Assembly: GCA_039707465.1 (NCBI GenBank)
Contig: CM077643.1
Coordinates: forward strand, 39,518,605-39,582,604
DNA: 64,000 nt
Origin: Rhabdophis nuchalis
Lineage: Eukaryota > Chordata > Lepidosauria > Squamata > Natricidae
Direction: 5' to 3'
Positions within the stretch are counted from its first letter, which is position 1, and every line of letters starts with the position of its first letter. Under the pieces are notes generated by a model. It searched no databases. It was given only the letters and a program-made list of their open reading frames with translations, and was not told the origin of the DNA. Positions 23,754 through 34,650 of the stretch are shown here, piece after piece. A program made the position numbers and the translations under genes.

Positions 23754-25159
23754 CATTAAAAAAAGGGGGGAAATAATTCTTATGCAATGCTTCTGTTGAT
23801 GCACTTACAGCTTTTTCCCATATTACATATGTAAAATAACTTTGCTTTGAGCCTCTTGAATTTGGCTTTGTGTTTTTCACTGAAGGAAATCCATGCTGAG
23901 ATGAACATTAGACAGAATTTGGTTAGGACTGGTCATTCTCCCGTCTTGTACAATGTTTGAAAATGTGGAGGTCCTGGTTGGAAGTCCTTTTATAACAAAA
24001 TATATCTTAGCAAAGGGTTTGCGATTAATGCTGCTTTGCAGCACTTCTTGGATGCTTGGTGTGACCGTGCAAAATTTTCAGAGAGTAAGTTAAACTCCTC
24101 TCTGACTGTGCATAGACCAGTGAATTTATGTCCAGATGGTGTATTAAAGACCTGCTTATAAATTTTGCAAAGCAGAATCTGCCCTGCAAAAAAATGGAAG
24201 TAAAACAGATTGGATTTTTATTGATTTTTATATATCTGCTCCCAATTGGGAACCTTACATTATTAGGTATCCTTTCATGGATGAATCTGAAAATATGTCT
24301 AGATCTTTTCTGACCTTTGTAGGAAACATGGAAAGATTCTGAAATAGCCACACTAACCAATATATACAGTGATGTATTGCAGCGTGTAATGTCTTTATCC
24401 TTTGTTTCTTTTGGCTATTTAAAAGCAGGCAAACACCTTCATAAAAGACCAGTGTCCAAGTTGAAATATGAGGAAGTTCTTTAGAGACATAAAATGTGTA
24501 TCAAAAGACAATTTTTTTCCCAGCATACAAATAAATACTCTCTGATGGATCCTTGGAACTCCATCATTGGAGCGATAAATCATCTTTGTATTGATTGGGT
24601 TGACACATTGTGCCAAGACTTCATTTAGTTATCAGTCTTTATCTGTGTCATAAACCACAATTGACTAGCTTTAGTCTAATACTTTAATCCATAAACTACA
24701 GATTATAAATGGCAATGGCTAGGTTTGAACCATGTGTTTAAATTAAAATCTCATTTGCATCAAGCTCAACTCCTGGTGACTTCATATTAGAAGGACCTCT
24801 GGATATTATCTAGTCCAATATTATTCTAACTTGGCCACTTCAAGATGCATGGACCATCTCCCAGAGCTGAGCCAGCATGGTGATTGTGGAACTGAGATAC
24901 TTTTTATACCAGCTGTCCAGTCTGTGGCTGTCCTTCCTGTCTCCCAAGGTTATTCAATACATCCTCACTGAAGTGGAACCCAGTAACAATTGCTCATAAT
25001 AAATTGTGCTTTTTTTTCAGTGTTGTGCTCTATCTTTTGTACAATAAAAAAAGTAATAGACACATCTTTGTTAATATTAATTCATCAGTTAGTGCCTCCT
25101 TCAAATTTGAAATGTGATAGTATCACATTTTGTTTTCTTTCATCATTATTTGAACCCTA
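23754..25159. other. No gene seen
   Basis: The least repetitive-looking 1.4 kb of the window. A 111-codon minus frame (24025-24360) has no recognisable domain. 24760-24900 may be a worn SINE or CR1 fragment (CAACTCCTGGTGACTTC). If any conserved non-coding element exists here, this is a reasonable place to test. Confidence 0.4.
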
Positions 25160-25285
25160 ATCCTACTATTTGGGGTGTGTTGGGGTTTGGTATTCTCACT
25201 GCTCCTATTCAACATCTACATGAATCATTCGGATGAGTTCATCTGTGGCCATGGGTTGAGATATATCATCAATACATGGAGAATG

Positions 25286-25663
25286 TCAGAGTTTGCAGTA
25301 GAAATCACACCCAGAAAGCACACACAAATAACTGATTCAGCAGGATTCATTAACTTCTTTGTATTCATAATAACACATAAATAAATGTACAATACCAACA
25401 GCAGATTCTTCCAACATGGTAGAGAGGAGAGATTGTTTCAGTTCAGAGTTCAGAGCAGACAGACAGGGAGAACCTCCTCTATACAGGGCAGTTAAGCTAA
25501 GCCTAAGACACACCCAGGCACCTAGCTGTCTCCAGCAAATACTGTTTCAGTTTCTAAACAGCACTCATTGGCTGAATTAGTTTCTATGCCTATTCATTGG
25601 CTGACATTGTTGCTATGTCCTATTCCAGTTCATGAATATTCTTACAGAATACCCAATTACACA
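25286..25663 (-). mobile_element. LTR on minus strand, with polypurine-like tract beside it
   Basis: The minus strand reads TGTAATTGGGTATTCTG at the start and ends in CTGACA. GCAAGGGGCAGAGATG, a polypurine-like tract, immediately precedes the TG (25664-25679). Minus-strand AATAAA-type signals occur near 25378. No TSD was found. No internal genes are evident beyond the tract. Confidence 0.5.
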
Positions 25664-26177
25664 TCTCTGCCCCTTGCAAATTAAGTCACCTTATCCTAGT
25701 ATCTGGAGGTGGTGAGAGGAACAATGAGCTTCAACTGAACCCTGGTAAGGCTGAATAAATGTGAGTTTTGTTCTAGGACTATGCCATCTTTGGGATGGGG
25801 TTGCACTGCCTAAAACAGACATGTTGTGCAACTTGGTTTTTTTCCTGGACTCACAACTCCTGAAGAAGTGATAAGCATAGCCACAAGCAAGTGGCAAACA
25901 TGGCTAGGACAACCTTTGCACTGCTTCATGTTGTGTACCATTTGTGCCTGTTCCTAGATCATGGTCTCACTTTAGTCATTTCCTGAATAGACTACTGTAA
26001 TGCTCTCTAAATGGGGTTACCCTTGAAAAGTATCAAGAAGCATCAGTTGGTAACAAAATGCAGTGGAATGGGCAGTGCCCCTAGAATGTTGAAAATTACA
26101 CCTCTGGTCTGCAAGCTGCATTAGATGCCAATTTTCTTGCAGATCCAATTCAAGGTACAGGTTTGGACTGTTAAAGC

Positions 26178-26506
26178 CAGGGGTGGACAATTAATTTTCC
26201 CAAGGGGCCACATGAGAAACTTGGACCATTGTGGAGGGCCATCAGTGCCAACACCACTTCCTTGATGCTGCCAATACCTGTCACCCCCCAAAAAAGGCCC
26301 ATCCCGAAACCGATGCTGCATCGCAGCCCTGCCCTCCACCAATGCCACCCCACCTCCACTACTGACACTGTAGTTCCACTGCCACAACTCCGCCCCATCA
26401 CTATGACTGCCCTTTCCCCAACCACTGATGCTACCAATGTTTTGGGTTGGACTGGGACCAGCTGTAGCCAGCTGTGGTCTGCAGACCATAAAATGCCCAA
26501 GCCTTG
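26178..26506. mobile_element. hAT-type MITE inserted in the old L2
   Basis: Starts CAGGGGTGGAC, ends GCCCAAGCCTTG. The 8-mer TTAAAGCC occurs at 26171-26178 and 26508-26515; taking CA...TG ends, the duplications are GTTAAAGC and CTTAAAGC, 7 of 8 identical. The interior is C-rich with no frame of interest. Confidence 0.68.
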
Positions 26507-26860
26507 CTTAAAGCCACAGGGCTGGGTTATTTGAGGGATCGCTTCATCTCAATTACATCTGTCAGAACCAGCAGAAGAAGTAGACTACGGGCCTTATCTG
26601 CTAGGGAGCTAAATTTGGTGGGGTCCAGGAGGTGGGCCTTTTCTGCCCTGGCACTTGCCTTCTGGAACATTGTCTCCCCTCTCCCTGAATGTTTCCACCC
26701 ATTTGAGAGACTTCCACAAGTCTCTCAAACCTGTTATACCATTAGGCCTGGAGGCCACAGGGGACTGGCAAGGCACTGAGGGGACACCATCTTTGTTGAC
26801 ACCTTCTTCCTCCTCAGTTATCCTTTAATCATGATTTTAAAAAGAATTCTGGATAATTGT

Positions 26861-27892
26861 TTTTTTATATATTACCATTTTATAGTTTTACTATACCTCA
26901 CACACAGTCACTTTTTGTGATATGGGTGGCCATACATATTCGATGAATAAATCAGTAAATAAATATCCCCCACCCAAAAAGAGAAAAGCAATTTTTTGCT
27001 TCAATAAACATAGTGATTCAATAAACATATTAGTGAACCGGTCTCCATTTAAGCCTCTCACAGTGAAAAGACAACACTACCTCCACATACAATGGAGCTT
27101 AACCATGAAGTCGCCAATCTTAAATGTTTACTCTGTGCCTGATAGATGGATAGTAAGTTGTGTTTACTCAGCTTGTCCCACTAAGAAGACAGCCGCACAA
27201 AGATGATTCCTTCCTCCAGACAATATAATTGTAAATATTTCCACTGAATGGGAAATTGATCCTATCAGTGGTAAAACATTTTGAAAATGAAGAAACTGTA
27301 TATTTTTCTAAGGTATTGATCAGGCAAGTTCATTGATAGTTTTTTCTTCAACATATTTATACATATAGGAACATCATTCCAGGATTGGTTGGTTGGTTGA
27401 TCGGCTCGTTTGTTTTCATTTTTAAAGACTTGGACTAAACTCATTTTTTGTTTTCTCTGCACAAAACAAAAATGTCTTCGGAGTCACTCAGGAATTTTGG
27501 ATATTTATTCAAGAATTCATGGTTAAGACTCTATATAGCCCAGCAATTTATACTCTGTTAAAATTCAATCATCTACTGGAAGCAATTTGGAAACTTAAAT
27601 GTTTGAGATTTGCCTAAGCTATAGTCAAATAAATACTTAGCCAAATTTATTTTTGCTGGTGTGACACAGAAACATTCCTTAATTGAACACAGAAAGATGA
27701 AAGTTGGCAAACGTCCTCAATAACCTCAGTGCATCTTCATTTTTCATATATTTTCTGATTTACAGCTGGACTCCTGGTTACAAGGGTTTTTCAATAAATA
27801 TAAAATTGTGGTATTAGATCCTGAACTTAATGGCCGTGTAGAGCTTTCCTGTCTTTACATTTCTATGTTTTGACTGCAAATAAGCCAACTAT
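26861..27892. other. No gene seen
   Basis: AT-rich, no element ends or coding motifs recognised. Short frames have no features. Confidence 0.45.
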
Positions 27893-27893
27893 T

Positions 27894-28917
27894 TGTCAGA
27901 CCTGGGAGCCATCTTTTACATTTGGGTCTTCAGACCTGCTACATTTTCTACTGTAGGGAAATGGGAGGCGGGGTTACATAGAGTGTGGTTGGTACATAGT
28001 CAAAATAACATTCTTTCTCAGAAAGTCAAGGCCATCTTGCCCTGCAGCTGGAATGAGGTAACTGGGAGGCATCTCCAGTTTTGGATGGTGCCTGATTGGA
28101 CCATGTGACATACATGCGGTTCTGGGCAGGGACTTGGACTTTCATTTGGGTAGGGAAAACCTGGAAGCTTTCAGATTTGGGTTTTTCCAGATGTGCCAAT
28201 ATGACATCTATATAAATAAAAATGTAACTATGAGTTTGTTCAAAACTGCTAATCTCAGAAAGTACTGCACCAATCGCTTCCAAATTTTCACACAATGTTC
28301 CTTTCAAATATGGCACCAATGATATGTATATAGATTGTGTAGATGTCACACCTGTGCCAGGTATACACAACAGAAATGTAAAAAATTGTTTTAAAGGTAG
28401 GTAGATGGATACAGAGAGAGCAGTGAGCCACAGGTATTATGTCATCCATTATGACATAAAATACTCTGTCCATAAGATTCAAGGAGAAATACAGTAGGTG
28501 GGTAGGTAGGCAGCTATAGGGATAGAGAGAGGGAGGGAGAAATACAGTAGGTAGATAGGCAGCTATAGGGATAGAGAGAGGGAGGGAGAAATGCGATAGG
28601 TAGGTAGGATGGTAGGTAGGTAGAGGGATAGAGAGAGAGGGGGAGAAATATAGCAGGTAGGTAAGTAGGTAGGTGGATAGAGAGAGAGAGAGGGAGAAAT
28701 ACAGTAGGTAGGTAGGTTAGAGGTTATACGGTGGTTGTGTGTATGTGTTTGTGTGTGGAGGTGTAGATCCACACACAGATTGGTTGGCCATTTAACTAGA
28801 CTGGGCCACAGCAATGCGTGGCCGGGAACGGCTAGTCTCTAATAAAATGGAACTTTGAGGAACTTCAAGCCTCAGAGACTTCTGTCGTTGGGGGTGTTCC
28901 TTGGAACCCTGGTATTA
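27894..28917 (+). mobile_element. Solo LTR copy B, interrupted by a Helitron
   Basis: 27894-28206 starts TGTCAGACCTGGGAGCC and runs to GTGCCAATATGACA; after the Helitron it resumes with AATAAAATGGAACTTTGAGG and CCTCAGAGACTT to about 28917. Copy C at 40645-41019 has the same two halves joined (GACATGTTTAATAAATC ... ACTTTGAGGAAGCCTC), which gives an empty site. Without the insertion the LTR is about 395 bp. Confidence 0.65.
28207..28835 (+). mobile_element. Non-autonomous Helitron, 629 bp
   Basis: 5' end TCTATATAAATAAAAATGTA, 3' end GGCCGGGAACGGCTAG with a GCCG/CGGC hairpin just before the terminal CTAG. It sits between an A and a T with no target duplication, as Helitrons do. The interior starts with a conserved 150-bp head (CTCAGAAAGTACTGCACCAA) and then holds a GGTAG/GATAGAGAG minisatellite (28487-28720). 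No Rep/helicase frame. Confidence 0.85.
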
Positions 28918-29021
28918 TTCTTGTGGAAAAACAAAGAATTGTGGATTCATGGAGGTGGGGGAGGCCTTCAGGCCATCAAGTCCTCTTCCCCCCCATTCTT
29001 AGTGAAGGAATTCAAATTGTA

Positions 29022-29285
29022 CAGTGTTTCCCCGAAAATAAGACAGTGTTTTATTTTCTTTTGACCCCCCAAAATAAGTGCTTGACCTTGTTTTTGAGGA
29101 GGTCTTATTATTTTTCAGGTGCAGGAAGTGGTCCTACACCTCAAAAATGGCACCACATGGCTGCTGCTGTGTTGCAATATGTTTGGGGAGGGCTTATTTT
29201 CAGGGAAAGGCTTATTTTAGCAAATGCACTTAAAAGCCTGATTGGGCTTGTTATTCGTGGAGGTCTTATTTTCAGGGAAACAGGG
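29022..29285. mobile_element. TA-target MITE, 264 bp
   Basis: Left end CAGTGTTTCCCCGAAAATAA followed by GAC; right end GTCTTATTTTCAGGGAAACA followed by GGG. These form 23-bp inverted repeats with four or so mismatches. TA lies directly outside both ends (29020-29021, 29286-29287). Sub-terminal GTCTTATTWTT repeats. Superfamily (Tc1/mariner-like) inferred from the TA target. Confidence 0.75.
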
Positions 29286-29491
29286 TAGTTAGTATTCAAC
29301 AAGATGGTTGTCTAATTCCAGCTTGACTATATTCATTGTCGGTGGAAGGAGTTGGTGTTGTAACAGTGAAGGCGCCACCATCTCTTCTCTCCAAGCCTCA
29401 GGTTTTTTAGTTTGTTTTACTCTTTTGTAATTTCAATCAGTTTTTATATTTAGAATAGTTTTTATATCTATATGCTTTATTAAGTTGTAAG

Positions 29492-29700
29492 TGTCTATAG
29501 AGATTCTCTGTCATCCAGGTCATGGTTGTCCCAAAGAAGCTTTTTTTTTTTTTCAAAAGGCAACTGGACTTTGTTTTTCCTTGAAGACATTTCACTTTTC
29601 ATCCATATTCTTCAAATCAGAATTCAGAACTGAAGAAGCTTCTTGCATGAGAAGCGAAACGTCTTCAATGAAAAACAAAATCCAGTTGCCTTTTAAATAA
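29492..29700. repeat. Inverted-repeat element with hammerhead-like core (Penelope-like?)
   Basis: Arms 29555-29603 and 29645-29695 (AAAAGGCAACTGGACTTTGT versus the complement ending CCAGTTGCCTTTT). The right arm has ATGAG-AAG-CGAAACGTC, which resembles the compact hammerhead form of Penelope-like elements. A left-part copy is at 41615-41745. Confidence 0.45.
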
Positions 29701-30157
29701 GGCATCTTTGGGATTAGCTTGCAAGCCACTCGGCTTCCTGAGATGGGTGCCATATAAATTGAATAAATAAATAAATTGATGAAGATCCCACCAACTCTCT
29801 CTGTAATTGGTTCTGCTGCTGAACCACTCATTATTCTTTCTGCTAGGATTTTTTTTCCTTAACATTCAACTAGCTTCTCCCTTTCTTTAATTTAACTGTA
29901 TTCATTATTTAGAGTCCTGTATTTCAGAATGATGGGCAAGAAATCTTTAACTTTTTGTGCATGACCTCCTTTCAGGTATTTAAATATATTCCTCCCTCTT
30001 CTGTTCTCCCGCCTAAATATTCCAATTTCAGTCTCTTTCCATAGTACTTTGTTTCTACAGCCCTGCTCAACTAATGATTCTATTCCAAATCTTCCCTATC
30101 TTATCTGACTTCTTCTTAATGGGTGATACCCAGAAAGGGACATGATGATCAAATCAG
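29701..30157. other. No gene seen
   Basis: AT-rich; a short (AAAT)n near 29760-29775. Nothing recognised. Confidence 0.45.
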
Positions 30158-30166
30158 TGTCTCAGT

Positions 30167-31093
30167 CAATGATAGCATGGGCAAATTTTTTTTGCTATAT
30201 GATAGAATTAGATAAATGACAGAAATTGTGGGATAGGAATTATAAACTAACAATGCCAATTGCATATAAAGAGAATTTGTATATGATGTTTTACAGATGG
30301 CATCTACCATTGGTGAGGTTGGCAAAGATGCTTAAAGACAACTCAGCTAAATATTGGAAGTGCCACCAAATACTTGGATCTTACTGTTATATGCAGTGGA
30401 CAAGTGGAGAGGCAAAGAAGTATTAGACAAAAATTAAGACATGATTGAAAGAGATGATACAATAATATATTGAGCTGAAGCCAGAAACTTTTCTGCTAGG
30501 AATTCTAGCTGAAATTTATAATAAAGAGTGTATATTTAATCATTCATGTATTAACCGCAATGAAAATTGCATTTGCACAACATTGGAAAAGTGTAGAGAT
30601 TCCTATTGATGAGAAAGTGATAAGGAAAATATTAGAATGTGCAGAAATGAACAGATTAACATTAGCAATTAAAGAGAAAGAGCAAACTGAATATTATGTG
30701 ATTTGGGAAGTTTTTTTACCAATGGTTGGAGAATAAAAAAGGAGTTTGGAAATGAAGAAGGCTAAAAAATAAGTGGGCAATATATGTAGATAAAGATATA
30801 AATAAGATGAAAACTGTTAGTATCTGTATGCTGAGAATAATGATGTTTGATGTTAATGTGATATCATTACTAGAAGATATTAAGAAGAAAAATTGAGTGT
30901 TTTATAATGTTTAAATGCTCAATACATTATAATACTGCACTTAGGGAAATAATGTTCATATGAATGTGAAAGATGTGGCAAAAGAGGAACAATGTTGCAC
31001 AGAGATGTTTGTACCCAGACGACACACTGCATAAGGAGAGATGGAATGTTTATTTTTGTAACTGAAAAATAATAAAACTCTTTATAAAAAAAA
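30167..31093 (+). mobile_element. L1 LINE 3' end (ORF2 C-terminus), 5'-truncated, with TSD
   Basis: The translation near 30226-30426 carries ENLYMMFYRWHLPLVRLAKM and WKCHQILGSYCYMQW, the cysteine-bearing C-terminal region of L1 ORF2, followed by degenerate codons for KIAFAQHWKSVEIPIDEKV and an LTLAIKEKEQTEYYVIWE-like stretch (30550-30720). The 3' end is an A-rich tail after AATAATAAAA. The 9-mer TGTCTCAGT flanks both ends (30158-30166, 31094-31102), consistent with target-primed insertion. Stops and frameshifts throughout. Confidence 0.85.
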
Positions 31094-31104
31094 TGTCTCA
31101 GTAA

Positions 31105-31571
31105 TCTATATAAATAAAAATGTAACTATGAGTTTATTCAAAACCGCTAATCTCAGAAAGTACTGCACCAATCGCTTCCAAATTTTCATACAACGTTCCT
31201 TTCAAATACGGCACCAATGATATATATATAGATTGTGTATATGTCACACCTGTGCCAAGTACATGCAACGGAAATGTAAAAAAAATGTAAAAAAGATAGG
31301 TAGATGGATACAGAGAGAGCAGTGGGCCACAAGTATTATGTCATCCATTATGACATAAAATACTCTCTCCATAAGATTCAAGGAGAAATACAGTAGGTAG
31401 GTAGGTAGGTGGTTAGAGAGAGAGAGAGGGAGAAATACAGTAGGTAGCTGGGTTGGAGGTTATACGGTGGTTGTGTGTATGTGTTTGTGTGTGCAGGTGT
31501 AGATCCACACACAGATTGGTTGGCCATTTAACTAGACTGGGCCACAGCAATGCATGGCCGGGAACGGCTAG
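31105..31571 (+). mobile_element. Non-autonomous Helitron, 467 bp
   Basis: Same 5' end (TCTATATAAATAAAAATGTA) and 3' end (GGCCGGGAACGGCTAG) as the copy at 28.2 kb. It is inserted between A (31104) and T (31572). The internal minisatellite is shorter (31380-31440). It lies two bases after the L1 TSD. Confidence 0.85.
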
Positions 31572-31638
31572 TATACAATAAAAAGAGCTATTAATTGCCA
31601 TGATTTCAAAATGATATTTCTGAATTAAAAGCAATATA

Positions 31639-32504
31639 TCTATATAAATAAAAAGTTAATTATGAGTTTGTTCAAAACCGCTAATCTCAAAAACTACTGC
31701 ACCAATCTCCACCAAATTTTCACACAACGTTTCTTACAAGTGCAGCACCAATGATACGTACAGATTGTGTGGATGGCACACCGGTGCCAGGTACACACCA
31801 CACAAATGTAAGACTGCAGCTCTTCTCACTCGCTCACTCGCCCCCTCCCCTTCACGGCCCCTCCCACTCAGCCGCATTTTAGCTAACATCACTTGCATGC
31901 GCGGTCTGTGAAATATCCGCGATCGTCCCCTGCTCAGCAGCCTCTCTCTCCTTCTCCGCCACCACCGTCCCCTCACCACTGCCCCCCTCCTGCCACTGCC
32001 CCCGGCTGCCACTGCCCTCCCACCACTGCCCCTGCCACTGCTCCCCCCTACTGCTGCCTCCCCCGCTGCTGCCTCCCCCACCGCTTCTCCCCCCCCACTG
32101 CCCCTGCTGCTCTCTCCCTGCTGCCGCTGCCCCCCCACCACTACCCACCCCCCGCTGCTCTCTCTGCCATTGCTCCCCCCGCCGTCGCTGCCCTCCCTCT
32201 GCTGTCCCCCCTGCTGCTGCCCCCTGCTGCCGCTGCTCCCCCCCTGTCGCCGCTGCTCCCCCCCTGTCGCCGCTGCTCCCTCCCCCGCCTCCACCGCCAA
32301 CAATAGGTAGGTAGGTAGGTAGGTAGAGGGATAGAGAGTGAGGGAAAAATACAGGAGGTAGGTAGGTAGAATAAGAGAGGGAGGGGAGGGAGAGGGAGGG
32401 GAAACCGAGGCAAAGAAGGAAGGGGGTTGCTGAGAGGATCTATGAGGGGAAACTTTTTCATTTAACCAAACATGGCCACAGCAACGTGTGGCGGGTACAG
32501 TTAG
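31639..32504 (+). mobile_element. Non-autonomous Helitron with C-rich insert, 866 bp
   Basis: Starts TCTATATAAATAAAAAG and ends GTGGCGGGTACAGTTAG, so the usual CTAG is TTAG. It lies between A and T. The conserved head is followed by a 340-bp C-rich tract at 31955-32300 (irregular TGCCACTGCCCCC-type units, with TGTCGCCGCTGCTCCCCCCC repeated) and a GGTAG minisatellite at 32304-32400. The open frames here (Gly/Ser-rich or Pro-rich) are low-complexity artefacts. Confidence 0.78.
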
Positions 32505-32621
32505 TGTTTAAAATAAAAGCATGAGAATCTTTAATTCCCTAATAATTCAAGTCAACTGGTAATAAGTTTAGAAAAGAAGGAGAAAAGCAGTCATAGCAGG
32601 TAGCATTAACTATAATAAGGG

Positions 32622-32706
32622 GGTATGATGGCCTAGCAATTAAGGCCCTGGGTTGTTGACCAGCAGGTAGATAGTTTGAGACCCAAGTGATGGGGTGAGC
32701 TATTTT
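32622..32706 (+). mobile_element. Sauria-type SINE, tRNA-related head only
   Basis: GGCCTAGCAATTAAGGCCCT, then TTGTTGACCAGCAGGTAG, then TTTGAGACCCAAGTGATGGG correspond to the tRNA-like A box, spacer and B box of the squamate Sauria SINE. The 3' LINE-derived part is missing. Confidence 0.6.
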
Positions 32707-33200
32707 GGTTCTTCATGTAAATTGGTATAATAATTCCAAAAAAGTATTTTGTTATACATATAAGTCTTATTCCCTGAAGCTTGGTTATCATCTTCTTTTT
32801 GGTCTGTTTTTGTTTTAGTTTGTACGCCAACTATCTCCCTAGTTTGTATGTTCAAAAAAGTATTGTTTTGTATATTTGAGTTTCTTTTCAATATCTGATA
32901 AATTTGTTGTTGTAGTAAGATCAGTTGATTAAGTATAGTAGGATCTTCCAGTGAATTCTGGACTTCTCTCTTGTTCAGTTTAATTTCTTGCAGCACATTT
33001 TGGATTTTTTTGGTCCATTTTCCTCCCAATTGGCAAAGCAATCCTGAGCTTCTGCCAAGTCCACTTCTAATCTCATTCTTGGAAATACATGAGAGGCACC
33101 ATTGAGCATGGGCTCCTACAAGGATAAGACTGGAGACCTCTATCAACTGCTGGGGAGATAGATCATGGTCTTCTGGAGATAGCAGGCTTATATTCATCAA
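32700..33200 (-). other. Unidentified 166-codon open frame
   Basis: One of the longest frames not explained by a recognised repeat. It is rich in Q, N, K and L in its second half (for example LLQQQIYQILKRNSNIQNN). That composition is reminiscent of the middle of L1 ORF2 but I could not match a motif. No promoter, splice or family signal. Probably part of an old element or chance. Confidence 0.2.
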
Positions 33201-33989
33201 GAACCATGCCCAAATATTACTGGCAGGAAACTCGCAATAGAATAATCACTTTAAGCAGTCATGACCTAACCTCAGCATGAACAATGGCCAGTGATTGTGG
33301 GAAGAGAAGCTGAAATTCTTTGAAGACCTTCAGTTTTGCCTATGCTGAACAAATGCATTATAAATCTTTATAAAGAGCTGCTTAGAATGTGATAGCTTGA
33401 GTTCTTTTAAGATACAAAGCAGGTTGCAGTATTTCCATTGGACCAAGGCAGGTGTGGGCTTCAAAAATTGCAGCAACAGGTTCACTGCTCCATTGCTGGG
33501 TGGGCATGGCCTAGTTGGTCTCCTGCACCACTCTGGGGAGGGTGTTTTTTGCCCTCCCTAGGCTCTGGATGCTTTCCTCGAGCCTCTGGGAGGGTGAAAA
33601 CTGTTTTCCCTGGACTCCAGAAGCCCTCCAGAGTCTGGAAACAGGCCCATTTCTAGACTTCTGAAACCTCTGGTAGGCCTGTTTCCCCCCTCCCTCTGTG
33701 CAGGCCCTGTACTTACCTGGCATGATGAACGGGCCATGTGGAAACTCCTGAGAGAGGCAGGGAGGGCTGGGAGGGGTGGGGAGGAATGGGCATGGACAGC
33801 CAGGGGTGGCATTTGGGGGTTCACTGAACTGGGCAGAATCCTACCTAGAGGATCGCCTGCACCCGTGCAAACCCCCAGCAGCCCACCCTTGGATCAAGGG
33901 TTCCAGTCAATTTTTTATATATGCTGAGGGCTGCACTCCAAAAATGGCAACTCCAATTTGCTATGTGTATGAGTGTGAGAGGGTGTGTC
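33201..33989. other. No gene seen; GC-rich repeat-like block
   Basis: 33440-33720 is GC-rich with repeated GGAAAAC / CTCCAGAG motifs and loosely resembles 18380-18560. Probably a decayed non-autonomous element; ends not found. Confidence 0.4.
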
Positions 33990-34157
33990 AGAATAACAGA
34001 GTTGGAAAGGACCTTGAAGGTCTTCTAGTCCCATTCCCTGCTCAGGTAGAAAATTCTATACCATTTCAGACAAATAGTTGTCCAATCTATTCAAAAAACC
34101 TCCAATGTTGGAGCACCCACAACTTCTGGAAGCAAGTGATTCCACTGGCTAATTGTG
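33990..34157 (-). mobile_element. CR1 3' tail fragment
   Basis: AATAACAGAGTTGGAAAGGA, then CTTCTAGTCCCATTCCCTGC, then codons for the ORF2 end (PEVVGAPTL). About 170 bp, diverged. Confidence 0.85.
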
Positions 34158-34415
34158 TCTGTGTCTGTGTGTATCATACTCATTGACAAGTATCTTAAAA
34201 CTAATGTTATTCGTTCTGAGCATGATTCATATAAAATCCCCTTTAGCAAGACTTATTAAAGGATTACAAGAATTCCAGCAGCTCAGCTAGTTCCCATTTG
34301 GAAGCACTATACTCCTGCATAGATTTTGTTTCTAAGATTTTTTCCTATAAACTAACAAATAGGTTGGTCACTTCACTAACAATGGAAAGCAGCTAATGTC
34401 TTTATCTGTTAAAAA

Positions 34416-34650
34416 TCCAAGGTGGCGCAGTGGTTAGAATGCAGTACTGCAGGCTACTTCTGCTGACTGCCTGCAATTTGGCAGTTCGAAGCTCACCAGG
34501 CTCAAGATTGACTCAGCCTTCCACCCTTCCAAGGTGGGTAAAATGAGGACCCAGATTATTGGGGGCAAGAGGCTGACTCTGTAAACCAGTTAGAGAGGGC
34601 TATAAAACACTGTAAAGTGGTATATAAGTCTAAGCATTATTGCTATTATT
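34416..34650 (+). mobile_element. tRNA-derived SINE, full length
   Basis: tRNA-like head with A box GGCGCAGTGGTTAGA and B box CAGTTCGAAGCTCACC, a body with CAGCCTTCCACCCTTCC and GGTAAAATGAGGACCCAG, and a tail TATAAGTCTAAGCATTATTG. Minus-strand copies at 36.8, 43.7 and 52.2 kb. Transcribed by RNA polymerase III when active and dependent on LINE proteins. Best-preserved copy of the four. Confidence 0.85.

Larger units (their letters stand above)
25160..26860 (+). mobile_element. Old L2-like LINE, broken by an LTR and a MITE
   Basis: Divergent L2 codons appear in order: LLFNIYMN with FICGHGLRYI at 25193-25270, then NNELQLNPGKAE near 25720-25757, then the RLDYCNAL-type segment near 25988, an LHW-like segment near 26118, and RAFSALALAFWN near 26630-26665. 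Many stops and indels make it much older than the other L2 copies. The LTR at 25286 and the hAT MITE at 26178 inserted later. Confidence 0.65.

Noticed and set aside
31734..32461. Gly/Ser-rich minus frame of 189 codons and a Pro-rich plus frame of 137 codons
   Set aside because: They lie in the C-rich low-complexity tract of a Helitron; both strands are open for compositional reasons.
33440..33720. Exon-like GC-rich segment
   Set aside because: No consistent frame with a domain; loosely similar sequence occurs at 18.4 kb, so a repeat is more likely.
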